In this document: one piece after another, positions 1 through 10,974 of the stretch
How positions within the stretch are numbered: the stretch's first letter is position 1
Layout of the letters: every line of letters begins with the position of its first letter
Assembly: GCA_036898135.1 (NCBI GenBank)
Contig: CM072513.1
Span: forward strand, 33,769,691-33,833,690
Direction of reading: 5' to 3'
DNA: 64,000 nucleotides
DNA from: Oncomelania hupensis
Taxonomy: Eukaryota > Mollusca > Gastropoda > Littorinimorpha > Pomatiopsidae
Made by a program: the position numbers and the translations under genes
The notes under the pieces: generated by a model
The model's database searches: none
Seen by the model: only the letters and a program-made list of their open reading frames with translations
What the model was told of the DNA's origin: nothing

Positions 1-330
1 AAATTATTGAAGTCATCAAAATCCTGTATGACAGGACTACCAGTGCAGTCCTCCACAACAACACCATCGGGAACTGGTTTAGAACAACAATCGGTGTGCG
101 TCGAGGATGACTACTCTCTCCAACACTCTTCAATATCTTCCTAGAGCGCATCTTGTCAGATGCACTTGCAGATTCCGAAGGAACAGTCAGCATAGGGGGT
201 AGAGCAATCTCCAACCTTCGTTTTGCGAATGACATTGATGGATTGGCAGAGAAAGATGGAGTATGCTGGTTAAACGATCATCTGTGGTGCGACAACGACC
301 TTAGGGTTACGGGATAGGATAGGATAGGAA
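1..330 (+). mobile_element. RTE-like LINE, 3' fragment with internal deletion
   Basis: Translation of 1-250 gives reverse-transcriptase palm sequence in broken frames: an NWFRTTIGVR block, then SPTLFNIF, then LRFANDIDGLA, where FAND stands at the FADD catalytic motif (second Asp kept, first changed to Asn). A TGA interrupts the frame near 107. At about 250 the sequence jumps to the extreme 3' end of the element (GAGAAAGATGG...), found intact at 43155-43236, so several hundred bases of the thumb region are missing. The copy ends in (GGATA)n at 312-329, the same tail as at 34945-34959 and 43222-43236. It is a dead fragment cut by the window edge. Confidence 0.85.
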
Positions 331-365
331 ATGTTTGTTGTTTAGTCTTAAATTGCTTAGTTTTT

Positions 366-421
366 TGTGGTCCTGATTCGGCTCTTGGCAGTCCGCTACA
401 CCTCTAAAAACATTGAATATC
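366..421 (+). repeat. Short 3' fragment of retroposon family R
   Basis: Holds only the R 3' end (GTGGTCCTGATTCGGCTCTT, then CAGTCCGCT and a short tail). Target duplications are not clear. It lies directly upstream of the longer R copy at 443. Confidence 0.5.
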
Positions 422-442
422 AATCTATCTTTTTCTTCTAGT

Positions 443-1017
443 GTGCTTTAAATTCCCACTGTCGCTGGCTCTCTCCATTGTTCTTTCTCATTTCTACTCT
501 GTTGTTCTTTCTCATTTCTACTCTGTTCTCTCAATCTACTATACTATTATCTTCTTCTTCGCTAGACCAGTCACCTACTTTTTTCTTGAAAACTCTTCCG
601 GGACAAAACTCCTCATTTGTGTGTGAGGTCTGTTGGATCAGCTTGGGAATATTGGACGCTTTCTGCCAAATGGTCACTGGGGCTTCCTATGATGTTATTA
701 GTTGGCAATGTAGGCATTTAATACATGTATGTGTTTTGTTGATATTTTATAATGATATTTGTATTCTATTTTGTGTTTGTAAACGGGGGTTCGATAAATT
801 ACAGTATAACCTCAGCGTCCCCTGCGTGGGATGTCTTTATTGTAAAGTGACTGGCTGGTGGATTGCCTTCAGTGTTGCCACTAGGGTTGTTTCGGCAGAT
901 CTTTTATGCGGATCGGGGGTGAGTCCTCTATCAGCGAATTTGTGGTCTTGATTTTGTGGTCCTGATTCGGCTCTTTGCAGTCCGCTGGACCCTGTATGCA
1001 ATGAAAACCTAACTAAC
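443..1017 (+). mobile_element. Retroposon R, copy A (5'-truncated)
   Basis: Begins inside the R consensus at GTGCTTTAAATTCCC and runs to the 3' end (CAGTCCGCTGGACC, then a CTAAC tail). It is flanked by an 11-bp direct duplication TTTCTTCTAGT at 432-442 and 1018-1028, so it is a genuine retroposition product truncated at its 5' end. It has no coding potential beyond short chance ORFs. Compared with copy B it contains the extra GGATCGGGGGTGAGTCC segment near the 3' end. Confidence 0.85.
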
Positions 1018-1025
1018 TTTCTTCT

Positions 1026-1027
1026 AG

Positions 1028-1094
<67 letters not shown>
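1026..1094. repeat. (ACT)n microsatellite
   Basis: About 23 ACT units immediately after the R copy A tail and its target duplication. The position suggests growth from the tail or duplication. Confidence 0.95.
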
Positions 1095-1095
<1 letters not shown>

Positions 1096-1528
1096 CCGGG
1101 GCAGGGCCGGATCCAGAGGGGGGTTACCTGGGTTCCGGAACCCCCCCTTCAAACTTTAAAAAAAAAAAGATTTTTTTTAATGCAGAGTTTCAATTTTTTT
1201 TAAATTGTTTTTAAAACATTGCAGTTTTTAGTCACTTTTGGTCCAAGGTACAAAGAGTTATTTATAGACAATTCAACGGAAGTCCATTTCAAGGGATCCG
1301 TTGAAACGTCCAAAGCATTTTCCCGTTGAAACGACCAAGTAACCCAACCCCTAAGCCTAAATTAGTAAATGCAGCCATATTTTCCTGTTCTGGCCGCAAG
1401 CCTCTTCCAGCATATTCACCTTGATTCTGCTCTAATCCCCAAAAACGACTTTTTAGAAATATTAATTAAGATGCTAAGTTGATAATTATGAACTATAATT
1501 CGTTGCCTGGTTTGGTGAAGTCAGCAAA

Positions 1529-2202
1529 ATGGCAAATGCTTTGACAACTGATGTTATTGTTCCTAGTCAAGCATCCCGACAGACTCTCCGTGACAACCAA
1601 CCTGCTGCCACTCCAGAAGAATATTTCAAGATTAGCATTGCCATTCCTTTCTTGGAACACCTGTCAACCGAATTGGACTCGAGGTACAAAAATGCTGACC
1701 TAGCAGTTGATGGTCTCTGTCTGGTGCCAAGCACTTTAATAGACAATCAGGATGGTTTCATGCAAGGTCCAGAAGGGGTGAAGACACTGGCAATGTTGTA
1801 GGAATCTGACCTACCAGACAACGCTACCCTTGATGCAGAATACCAACGGTGGGTTTGCAAATGGCGAAGTGCTGCTGAGAATGCGACAGCTATCATCCCA
1901 TCCACGGCATCAGAAGCACTGAAACATTGTGACAGGGATTTTTATCCCAACCTGTTCATCATGCTAAAGAACCTTTGCACCCTGCCTGTCACTACTGCCG
2001 AGTGTGAACGTTCAAACAGTCAGTTGCGCAACCTGAAAAACTACATGCGCTCTACAATGGGGCAACAGAGGCTCAATGGACTTGCTTTACTGAAAGTGCA
2101 CAGGGATGTTGATATTGACTTCAAAGAGGCAGTGAACTGTTTTGCCAGAAGATACAATTCACAAATGGTACTAATGCCGAAGAACCTAGTGCAGCAAGAC
2201 TG
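1529..2202 (+). pseudogene. hAT transposase, C-terminal part including dimerisation domain
   Basis: One frame runs from ATG 1529 to the retroposon insertion at 2203, interrupted only by TAG at 1799-1801, where related proteins often have Gln in a MLQE-like context. The segment with TAECERSNSQLRNLKNYMRS (about 1996-2060) is the typical C-terminal hAT dimerisation region, here of the group resembling '52 kDa repressor of the inhibitor of the protein kinase' proteins. The DDE catalytic core upstream is not recognisable. The R insertion falls at the last codons; without it, the duplicated sequence would bring a TGA right after QQD. Non-functional as it stands. Confidence 0.8.
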
Positions 2203-2757
2203 CATTACATTACATTACATGATTGTTGCTTTAGGTCCAGCGGACTCTTCCGAGCCAAATCAGGACCGGACAACCCCTGATCCACATAAAAGATCTGCTG
2301 AAAGCTCTCCACCAGCCAGTCACTTTACAATAAAGACATCCCACGCAGGGGACGCAGAGGCTATACTCTAATTTATCGAACCCCCGTTTACAAAAACAAA
2401 ATAGAATACAAACATCATTATAAATTATCAACAAAACACATACATATAAAATGCTTACATTGCTAAATAATAACATCATAGGAAGCCCTAGTGACCACCT
2501 TGCAGAAAGCGTCCAGTATTCCCAAGCTGATCCAACAGACCTCATACACAAACAAGGAGTCTTGTCCCGGAAGAGTTTTCAAGAAAAAAGGTAGGTGACT
2601 GGTCTAGCGAAGAAGAAGATAGTATAGCAGATTGATAGAACAGAGCAGGAATGAGAAAGAACAAAGGAGAAAGACAGCGACAGTGGGAATTTAAAGCACG
2701 AAATTTCCAGAAAGTGGGGATACTATTTATACTGAAACCCCCGGCACCCCAACGGGG
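2203..2757 (-). mobile_element. Retroposon R, copy B (apparently full length)
   Basis: 555 bp on the - strand, bounded by a perfect 14-bp duplication GTGCAGCAAGACTG at 2189-2202 and 2758-2771. It therefore defines both R ends: 5' CCCCGTTGGGGTGCCGGGGG, then a TATA-type motif CAGTATAAATAG, and 3' TCCGCTGGACC, then AAGCAACAATC and a TAATG-unit tail. It sits inside the hAT transposase. It lacks the extra 3' segment seen in copies A, D and E, so at least two subfamilies exist. Confidence 0.9.
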
Positions 2758-2898
2758 GTGCAGCAAGACTGAAAGTGAAAGCAGGACGGTGATGTTCATA
2801 AACTACAAGGTAAAGCTTTATACCGTTAACGATCGACAAAAAGTAGTGAATAATAATAGTATACAAAACATCTCTGCTGATAAATAAATGTTTGTGTG

Positions 2899-2900
2899 TG

Positions 2901-2936
<36 letters not shown>
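2899..2936. repeat. (GTT)n microsatellite
   Basis: About 12 GTT units inside the decayed hAT element. Confidence 0.9.
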
Positions 2937-2938
<2 letters not shown>

Positions 2939-3192
2939 TTAAATGGAGGGGCAGAGGATAATTTTTGTACCCCAGAGTTTGTCAATTCAATTGTTAAAAA
3001 AGTTCAAAGTCCCAGACCATCACAAATGGCTTTTTCAAGGTTCGGATTGCACCAGATTGCACCATTTTGCATCCTTGAAAAAAAATTTTCCCGGGGGGGC
3101 ATGCCCCCGGACCCCCCTAGAAGGCTCGGCGCTTCGCGCCTTCGCTGAATCTGTAACCCCCCCTTCGACTTTTCCCAGGTCCGGCCCTGCCC

Positions 3193-3542
3193 CCCGTGGC
3201 GGTGCAGGGGGTTTAAGTATAAATAATATCCCCTTTCTGGAAATTTAGTGCTTTATATTCCCACTGTCGTTGTCTTTCTCCTTTGTTCTTTCTCATTCCT
3301 ACTCTGTTCTATCAATCTTCAATACTAGTTATCTTCTTCTTCGCTAAACCAGCCACCTACCTTTTTTCTTGAGAACTCTTCCGCACTTCTGATTTTGTGT
3401 GTGAGGTCTGTTGGATCAGCTTGGGAATATTGAACGCTTTCTGCCAAATGGTCACTGGGGCTTCCTATGATGCTATTATTTAGCAATGTAGACATTTTAT
3501 ATGCATGTGTTTTGTTGATATTTTATAATGATGTTTGTATTC
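3193..3542 (+). mobile_element. Retroposon R, copy C, 5' half
   Basis: Starts directly next to the hAT right end and holds the R 5' region (GGTTTAAGTATAAATAATATC) through TTGTATTC. The R sequence resumes at 4287, so this copy was split by an insertion. Confidence 0.85.
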
Positions 3543-4286
3543 ACAACTTTCCGGCACCTCTCATAAAAACTCGTGGGTATCGCCATTATAAATTAAAACG
3601 AGGTTATATGAAACCAAGTTCCGGTTTGGCTTGTTTTGCTTTTATCAAAGCTTGATGCGTGACTTTTAAATATGGCAAATTGCCGAAAACGACGATTGTT
3701 AGAGCCAGAAAACGAGTGGGATAAGTATAAAAACGGTGGAGGAAGTACATGCTCAGTGAAAGAATGCAAAAAACAATCGTAGAGGCCTGTATTTGTGGCG
3801 ACTTCGGAGGTGCGTCGATCATCGACAGAAAGTGAAACAGGACCTGAAAACTCTTGTAGTTTTCCATAGCTTCGCCGTCGCAACCTTCACAAAACACGAA
3901 GTAACTGACTATGTTAAGCTAGCGTTGTGGCCAAGTGGGCTAAGGCGGGACTAACTTGCCTTGTCCACAAGCCAGAAACCAATGGCGACTGACAGGTGTG
4001 GGTTCGAGCCAGCATCTGGGCGTTATGTTTTTCCGAATATTTTTCAAAAGTTCACAAATAATGTTAGGTAGGTAGGGTTTAGGCGCGCCACTGGCGATAG
4101 AAAGGGATAATAAACTGCAGCAAAAAAATAAAAATATGTGAGGGTACGATACAGGTGGCCAGTGACACATGTTATTATTCTTGAATATTTGGAAATAACT
4201 CACTAAAACACGCGGAGAAAAAAAAAACGGAAGTTTTTTTCATAGAGGGGATTCCCGTTGGTGCATAGGATAGCAGAAAGGTGTGA
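3543..4286. mobile_element. Insertion splitting R copy C
   Basis: About 744 bp interrupt the R consensus between GTATTC and ATTTTG; both edges carry ATTC, a possible short target duplication. The insert is composite: an unidentified 3543-3920 part, a tRNA-like head at 3921-4022, and an AT-rich tail. Minus-strand ORFs of 87-97 codons inside it show no recognised motif and are not called. Confidence 0.6.
3921..4022 (+). repeat. tRNA-derived SINE-like head
   Basis: Contains an A-box-like GTGGCCAAGTGGG (3927-3938) and a B-box GGTTCGAGCC (4001-4010) spaced as in class II tRNAs (Leu/Ser type). The arms do not fold into a complete cloverleaf, so it is read as a Pol III promoter of a SINE, not a working tRNA gene. 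Confidence 0.6.
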
Positions 4287-4526
4287 ATTCATTTTGTTTT
4301 TGTAAACGGGGGTTCGATAAATTAGAGTATAGCCTCAGCGTCCCCTGCGTGGGATGTCTTTATTGTAAAGTGACCGGCTAGTGGAATGCCTTCAGTGTTA
4401 CCACTGGTTGTTTCGGCGGATCTATTATGCGGATCGGGGGTGAGTCCTCTTTCAGCGAATTTGTGGTCTTGATTTTGTGGTCCTGATTCGGCTCTTTGCA
4501 GTCCGCTGGATCCTGTAAGCAATTAA
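4287..4526 (+). mobile_element. Retroposon R, copy C, 3' half
   Basis: Resumes the R consensus at ATTTTGTTTTTGTAAACGGG and ends with CAGTCCGCTGGATCC and a short linker, then the tail that becomes the microsatellite at 4527. Confidence 0.85.
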
Positions 4527-4540
4527 AAAGTAACTAAGTT

Positions 4541-4612
<72 letters not shown>

Positions 4613-4613
4613 T

Positions 4614-4701
<88 letters not shown>
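4527..4701. repeat. Compound (AACT)n-(ACTT)n-(ACT)n microsatellite from an R tail
   Basis: Begins as the R tail TAACTAAC, changes to TTAC units and then to ACT units, with one ACC interruption. It resumes at 5372 on the other side of the hAT-like insertion. Confidence 0.9.
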
Positions 4702-4703
<2 letters not shown>

Positions 4704-5371
4704 GGGATCAGTTTACTAGCGCGCCCTGCGCCATTGACGCATAAAAATTAAAAATGACCCATCCACAATTCTTGCCAGGGGCCGAATGGCGCTTCGATTT
4801 TTGGTACCAGTGCGCCACCACAATAACAGTGCACTGTATTGGAGGCGACAAACGTGCTTTTGCTAAGGCAAGTTCAGCGATTGGCTATGAGGGCCCGGAT
4901 GTTGATCTTTCAGCCAATAAGAAGTGTTGTACGATTCTTCCAAATCAGAATTTGCTATCGTCTGCGCGTAAGTTGTGTCCGTGCAAGGAGGATTTTGTGT
5001 TTTTCTTTGTGCCGCTTTGAAAATGCCCAAAAAAAAAAAAAAAAAAAAAAAACTAAACTTGAGGTAGGACAGTCTAGACTGTCGTTTGCTGCTGTTAAAC
5101 TACAGTCTACCGCCGCTAATCCTACGCAAGATGATTGTGCGAGCCCCGAGTCAAGTCAAAATACTGATCCCTGTTCTGGTTAGTGTGTTGTTGGTAAACA
5201 TGCTTCACAACACATGCACACTCACAATAATCTATTTTGTTTTAATTTCTGTAATAATATCTCCAGGTTATCTTTTACATGTACGTAAATTACTGCTGAA
5301 ATCATGGCCCATTGAAATTTGATCTGAGGGGCCCAATGGCCCATAGCTTTTTCGTGTCAGACTGAACCCTG
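4702..5371 (+). mobile_element. hAT-like element inserted in the (ACT)n tract
   Basis: Left end CAGGGATCAGT and right end, reversed, CAGGGTTCAGT form imperfect inverted repeats. Both flanks are (ACT)n, so the insertion split a microsatellite and the target duplication cannot be distinguished. The inside carries an exon-like N-terminal segment (5023-5178). Too short (670 bp) to be autonomous. Confidence 0.65.
5023..5178 (+). pseudogene. Possible N-terminal exon of a hAT-type transposase
   Basis: ATG CCC is followed by 24 A residues, then a frame reading KLEVGQSRLSF up to a splice-donor-like CTG|GTTAGT at 5179. Short Lys-rich starts followed by a hydrophobic Ser-Phe motif are usual in hAT transposases. 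The A tract length puts the ATG out of frame with the downstream segment, either by slippage or by a homopolymer sequencing error. Family assignment is inference. Confidence 0.4.
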
Positions 5372-5409
<38 letters not shown>

Positions 5410-5417
5410 CACTACTA
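5372..5417. repeat. (ACT)n microsatellite, right part
   Basis: Continuation of the 4527-4701 tract after the hAT-like insertion, with one ACC unit. Confidence 0.9.
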
Positions 5418-6230
5418 AAATACTATCGTTGTATTAGTTTGTATTCATTAGTTAATTTAAGTTATTTAAACAAAGCAAAGAATTTTGATGTTGTTTCTTG
5501 ATATTCTGCCTTCAGCACTAGGAGTATAAGTGGACTTTTAAACAAAAATTTCTTTTTTTAACAAAATGTATTCATTAAAATCGAACAGACAACAGCCGCG
5601 CTGATCTAAAGTATCTTTGCGCAGTTCTTAGTCGTTTACACACATAAGTTTAGCGGAAGTTCAAGGTCACAAAATCCGGTGTCTTGAACATGGCGGACTA
5701 ACCTGTATTTAGTCTTCAGAAATTAATAGGTGATTTACAGGAAAGTCGTACTTCGTTGGTAAAAAAAGGTATCAATTCTATCTTTTAATGATGCGCTCTA
5801 ATGTAATACTGTTTATTATATTTGATTTTTATTTATTTAAACGATTAAAGGTTCTGTAAGTTTCCTTTTCTTTGTTCCAGCTCTGGCTTTTTCGATTATG
5901 TCACATTGTATGGCAATCCTCAAAATCAGTACCTCATACTCATCCGCTACGTATATAGTCCAAAGAAAATGTATAATGTTCGTTAGGGTTTGAGTTTGCT
6001 AACCCTTGTCTAACCATAACTTCTAAATTAGGCTAGTAACTTAAATAAGTTTTACTTTAACGGTAACTTCTTAAGTACTTTAGTTTAACCCTAATCCCAA
6101 CCGTAGCCTTAATTAAGTAACAAGTTCAAGTTGTTCTCTTCTTCTTGTTGACTACCACCTTCATCGTTGTGAAGATTACGTAGACATAATGGGGTTTTGC
6201 GCTTAGGTATATTGGCTATTGAACTTGAAA
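5418..6230. other. No gene recognised
   Basis: AT-rich DNA with only short ORFs and no splice-bounded open frame. A TCAAGGTCA motif lies at 5661-5669. The right edge passes into the pyrimidine-rich 3' region of the LINE on the - strand. Confidence 0.5.
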
Positions 6231-9200
6231 TTTGAGAAAATGCTGCCCGGGTGACCAGCTTGTGGGGTCAGGGATAGGGGGTTTGGGGTGGAGGAGGGGA
6301 GGGGAGGAGGAGGGCTAGATCCGGGATTTAAACTCTTCCAGAGTTTGGCTGCAAACAGCTTCTTCTGGGAGAGCATTCCACTCGGCAATGGTGCGTGGAA
6401 AAAAGGTTTGTTGCCTGTATCATGCAGTTCTGCAGGAAGGCAGCAGGTACTGCTCAGCGTGCGACTGACGGGTATTCTTCAGGGGCGGGGCAGGTGTGGG
6501 TTTCCTTGAGGATGTGATTACTGTTAAACCTTTGTGCTGCTTGTAGAACAGGCAGAGTCTGGCTTGGCGGCGGCGATCCTGGAGTGTGGGCCATTGTAGA
6601 TTTTCAAGCATTTCAGCCACACTTGAAGTCTGGCGATAGCGACGCACAACCCATCTGGCGGCTCGGCGCTGTACCGCTTCAATGCGCTGGATATCCTTGC
6701 TGGTATGAGGGTCCCACACTGGGCACGCGTATTCCAGGATAGGGCGGATGAGTGAGATGTACGCTTGGCGCTTGATCTTCTGGCAGCCGATTTTGAGATT
6801 TCTTCTCAAAAAGCCAAGTGTTTTGTTGGCCTTGTTGATTACGCTGGTGATATGGGTGTCCCACTGTAGATTGCTCTCAATGGTGACCCCCAGGTACTTG
6901 GCTTTGTCAACTGTAGGTAGAGTGTGACCGTGGAGGTGGTATGCACAAGGCAGAGGCTTCCTTTTCCTCGTGACACGGAGTGTCTGACACTTGTCAGGAT
7001 GGAAGCACATGAGCCACCGTTGCTCCCACTCTGCCAGTTGGTTGAGGTCATCTTGTAGGATGGACTGATCAGCAGTGGTGTTGACCGTTTTATGGCACAT
7101 AGTGTCGTCGGCGAATAGCCGGGTTGTTGATTTCACCTTTTCAGGGAGGTCGTTGATGTATAGTACAAAGAGGCTTGGGCCCAATACGGATCCCTGAGGC
7201 ACTCCAGACTCCACAGGAACAGGACCTGAGACAGCCCCGTCCACCACTACGCGCTGCTGCCTATCAGCAAGGAAGGCCTCTATCCAGCCGAGCACTTTAC
7301 CGGTGATGCCATAATGGCCGAGCTTGTGGATTAGGAGCGAGTGACACACCTTGTCAAAGGCCTTGGAGAAGTCCATTATTAGGGCGTCTGTTTGCTTCCC
7401 CCTTTCAAGGTCATCCGAAAGTTCATCCACAAGCCCAACAAGTTGGCTCTCGCAGGAACGGCGTTGCCGGAAACCATGCTGCGCATCTGTGATGATGCCT
7501 TGGGCCTCTGCGAAGGACATGATGGAGCTGGTGATGATGTGTTCCATGATCTTACAGGGAACACTTGTTAGGGATATGGGGCGGTAATTTTCAGCTTTGT
7601 ATCGTTCTCCCTTCTTGAAAACAGGTGTAACATTGGCAGTTTTCCAGTCTTGAGGAACTACTCCAGAGTGTAGGGAACTTCGGAAGAGGATAGTAAGTGC
7701 GGGGGGCGAGTTCAGTGGCAAGTTCTTTGAGGACTCTGGGGCTGATGCCGTCAGGGCCAGGAGTTTTGTTGGGGTCAAGGTCTTTGAGTAATTTCGAGAC
7801 TCCTGGGACAGTGATGTCAATGAAGCTGCAGGTGGGGGAGTTTTCACTGGGGGGTTGAAGGTTGGTCCTCGCTATAAATTCCTGTGGAGTGCAGGAGATC
7901 TTGGGGCTGAAGGCCGAATGGAATTGATTGTTAAGGACTTCGGCGCGCTCCTTAGCGTCTGTTATCAGCTTGCCGTCAACTTTCAGCGGTGCGACTCCAG
8001 ATGCTTCAGTTCGCTGTGCCTTAATGTATGTCCAGAACTGTTTGTTGTTTGTTCGTCTTGTTGGCTCCGACGGGTTGTCCTTAAACAGGTTTTCAGTGTA
8101 GGTCCAGTAAGAACGGCGCAGATTTCTCTGAACAGTCCGCTTTAGGGTCTTGATTTCTTCTCGCAACTTTTCTTCTCCTGTCTTTCTCCATCGCTTGTAG
8201 AGCCTGTTTCTCCTCTTAATTAGTCGTAGTGTGACAGGGTCGACCCATGGTTTATTGAACTTCCTTCCCAGGGTCTTGCGAGGAATATGTTCTTCTGTAA
8301 TTGTTTCAATTCCGTCTTTTAGTGCTGCCCATAATTCTTCAGTGTTGCTATTTTCATCAAAGGAAGCCAAGACAGAGTTGGACAGGTCGTCCGCTGCACG
8401 ACGAAGAGCTTCCCAGTCAGCTTTGCTATATTGGGGAACTTGTCGAGGGACCTGGCGGTTACGAGTTGGGTTGGCGTTGTATTCCAGGTAGACAATGTCA
8501 TGATCGGAGATGCCTGGGAGGCATTCAACTCGAGATACGAGGGAAGGGTGACTGGTGAGGAACAGGTCAAGGATGTTGTCTCCACGGGTGGGGAGCGTAA
8601 CCATTTGCTCGAGTCCTAGGTCGCTTAGGTGCTCAAGGAATTTTCGGTGAAGGCCTGGATGTCTGTTGGTAAATTTAAGTGTCTTGGTGGTCCATTCAAA
8701 AGCTGGAAAATTGAAGTCACCACCAATAATCATAGACGCTTGAGTGGCGGCTGCGCGTTGAGTAGAGCTGACGAAGTTGACAAGGCTGGGTTCGTCTCCA
8801 TCATCTGGTCTGTAGTAGGAAGCGATTAGAAGTTGGCGTCTTCCTTTCAATTTGATTTTAACCCAAATGAGTTCGCAGTCTTGGATGGAGAGTTCTGGCA
8901 CTTCGTGGCAGGGCAGGTGGTCAGCGACTGCTATCAGTACTCCTCCTCCATCTCTGTTCCTGTCGCGCCGAAAGATGTTGTAAGTGGGTGGCAGGATTTC
9001 GCTGGTGAGGATGGAAGAGTCGAGGTGGGTCTCTGTGCCTATGATGACATCTGGCTTGGTGCTGTCGATCATGTTTCTTGTTTCAGCCTTTTTACCTGTG
9101 ATGGATTGAAAGTTTACATTCAGAAAGCGCAAGGGTCGGTTAAAGGTCTTATTCTGTCGGGATGCACGGGTAGGCGTGGATGCGTGGTAAGGATTGAAGT

Positions 9201-9516
9201 CCGTTGATCTAGGCATGGAGGATTCAGTGGAGTTCAGAGAGTGGGAGGAGGTATTGTGCAGGTTGTTGGAGTTGTTCGTGCCTTGTAATCCAAATAAGTC
9301 ATATGCGATCGTGCTGTAGTTAGCGTTTTGGCAGATAATGCATTTCCATATGATATCGCTGTCACCTAGTCTCTCATACTCTGTTGTATTGTCGGGAAAG
9401 CTTTGGCAGGCAAGATGGAACCACTGTCCGCAGGTTTCACACTCTACTCCCCTGTCCCTTTCACACTCTACTCCCCTGTTCTTGTGGTGTGTATGCGTGC
9501 AGCAGAGTGAGTCTAT
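6230..9516 (-). mobile_element. PHD-finger LINE (Jockey-superfamily, CR1/L2/Rex-like), 5'-truncated
   Basis: Nearly complete non-LTR retrotransposon on the - strand. The coding region 9516-6315 is followed by a pyrimidine-rich 3' region (about 6314-6230). The exact 3' end and target duplications were not identified. The 5' end is lost within or just before the zinc-finger coding part near 9516. It is the best-preserved LINE in the window, with two visible lesions described under its coding region. Confidence 0.85.
6315..9516 (-). pseudogene. LINE polyprotein: PHD finger, endonuclease, reverse transcriptase
   Basis: The open frame begins upstream of the first ATG (9216). It reads a C4HC3-like PHD finger (ECETCG, QWFHLAC, IIWKCIIC at about 9441-9330), then an APE-type endonuclease (NVNFQS, GTETHLD, GGDFNFP, ISDHDIVYLEY at about 9130-8470), then RT (NYRPISLTSV, MDFSKAFDKV, GVPQGSVLGP and the catalytic FADD at about 7115). 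The C-terminal tail has FFPRTIAEWNALP and a final TAG at 6315-6317. Two breaks are visible: a one-base frame change at the C6 run (plus-strand G run 7701-7706) and an in-frame TGA at 6420-6422. Antisense ORFs here are shadows. The single-base change in a homopolymer could be a sequencing error. Confidence 0.9.
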
Positions 9517-9519
9517 TTA

Positions 9520-10972
9520 TTCACATTCTCCCCCCAAAAAACATTTTTTCCCCAAAATTTTTGCAACTGTGTGCAAGATGTAAATAGACCAGAAATGATA
9601 GTTTTTTTCCCTTCTTTTTTTAAAGTGTGTCCAGCCCGTCCATCTGCGTAAAACTTTAAAGTGGCTAATTACTTGAAATCAATTTCATATATAATAAATA
9701 AACTTGGTAAGATGTTGTATATAAATAATAATTATATATTCATGATACCTGGAAAATGAACTGTAAATCACTGAATGAATTACTCCACTTCTGGGTCAAG
9801 GTCACCTGTGGGTCAAACAGTGTTAGTAGGTAGTCAAAGCCCTTCATTGGCTCTTGTCCGCTCGCCAGTTTTGACCCAGTTTTGACTTCACTTTCAACAC
9901 TTATTATTAATGTAAAACTGCATTAAAACGAACAGTGGCTGTATTCAAATAAAAATTGAAAGCTTTATCTTTACATCTGTGTTGTTTTTAATGCATGTTT
10001 ATGCGAAAGATTCCGAGAAAACAGCTTTTGAATATGCCCCTATCCGAGCGCTGAATGGCGGTGCGAAAAAAGTTGTCAGCGTCGTTTGCTGAGAGGGGCT
10101 CGTTTCAATCGTCAAGCGCTTTGAGATAGTTCATTGGATGGCCTAAAAATAAGAACCAATGAGAAGTTCGGATACTTAGCTTCATTTACATATAAATATG
10201 GTGGGCTCTCCTGTGTAAAACTTTTGTTACGAGCCGAACAAAGTGGATAAAGCGGTTTTGATGTAAGTTTGATTTTAACTAGAAGTTTAAAAATTAGCAA
10301 GAAATAAAGAGCAGACTTTCCTTTATAAAACTAGGGTATTTATTAATTTGTGCATTACTCTATCGCGGAGCGCTTTGCCGTAGAAAAGTGTACCCAAACG
10401 GTGTTCGGGAATTCTTGCGGCCATGGCCAACTCGTAGGCCTATTCAGCGACACGAGTGCTGAGCGTAGTAACACACTAGTAGGCCTATAATTTGCCGGCA
10501 CGCACTGCGAATTTGATGATTTCCCAACTTTGAAGCACCAAAACGGCTGAACATTACATGGGATAGGCCTGAAGAAAATTGGGCTTGGAGTATAACATAT
10601 GAAGGGGTTACCTGTCAAAAATCAGCTTTCTGGTATCAATATTGGCTTCACTTTGAGACTCCAAAGTTGTCAATTTCTTCAATTCCAAAAACGTTGCCAA
10701 AAAAACACCAACATTCGGCATTTTCAAACATTAATAACTTTTTACCTATTTGTCCTATGGGGGAAAAAATATACCACTGTGTTCAGAATGAAAAGCTCTT
10801 TAAACCTAGATGTCAGTTTTGTGATGAGGAAATCATTTTTTAAAAATGGCTTTTGACTACCTAGTGTTAGTAAAAAAAATAAACATTTTTCAAAAAATTG
10901 AACTTTTCCCCTAAGTTATTAATATTGAATTTATATTTGTTTGAAGCATGATGGATATCAATGAGACACACA
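9520..10972. other. No gene recognised
   Basis: AT-rich intergenic DNA. It contains a TCAAGGTCA motif at 9796-9804 and several TATA-rich stretches. Short ORFs (62-87 codons) have no motif or splice context. Confidence 0.5.
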
Positions 10973-10974
10973 TA

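Larger units (their letters stand above)
1102..3189 (+). mobile_element. hAT-like DNA transposon, internally decayed
   Basis: Terminal inverted repeats are CAGGGCCGGATCC on the left and, reversed, CAGGGCCGGACC on the right; the identity may extend to a GGGG before them. The inside carries the C-terminal part of a hAT transposase (1529-2202), an R retroposon inserted at 2203-2757, and a C-rich right end with a palindromic GGCATGCCCCCGG stretch. The right about 160 bp resemble the MITE at 54067-54474. A clean 8-bp target duplication is not visible. No N-terminal zinc-finger part was found, so the copy is non-autonomous. Confidence 0.8.

Noticed and set aside
3921..4022. tRNA gene
   Set aside because: A and B boxes are present but the acceptor and anticodon stems do not pair fully; better explained as a SINE promoter. 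The same applies to 37960 and 57360.
7855..9207. Plus-strand ORFs (62-124 codons) over the LINE
   Set aside because: Antisense shadows of the conserved endonuclease/RT coding sequence.
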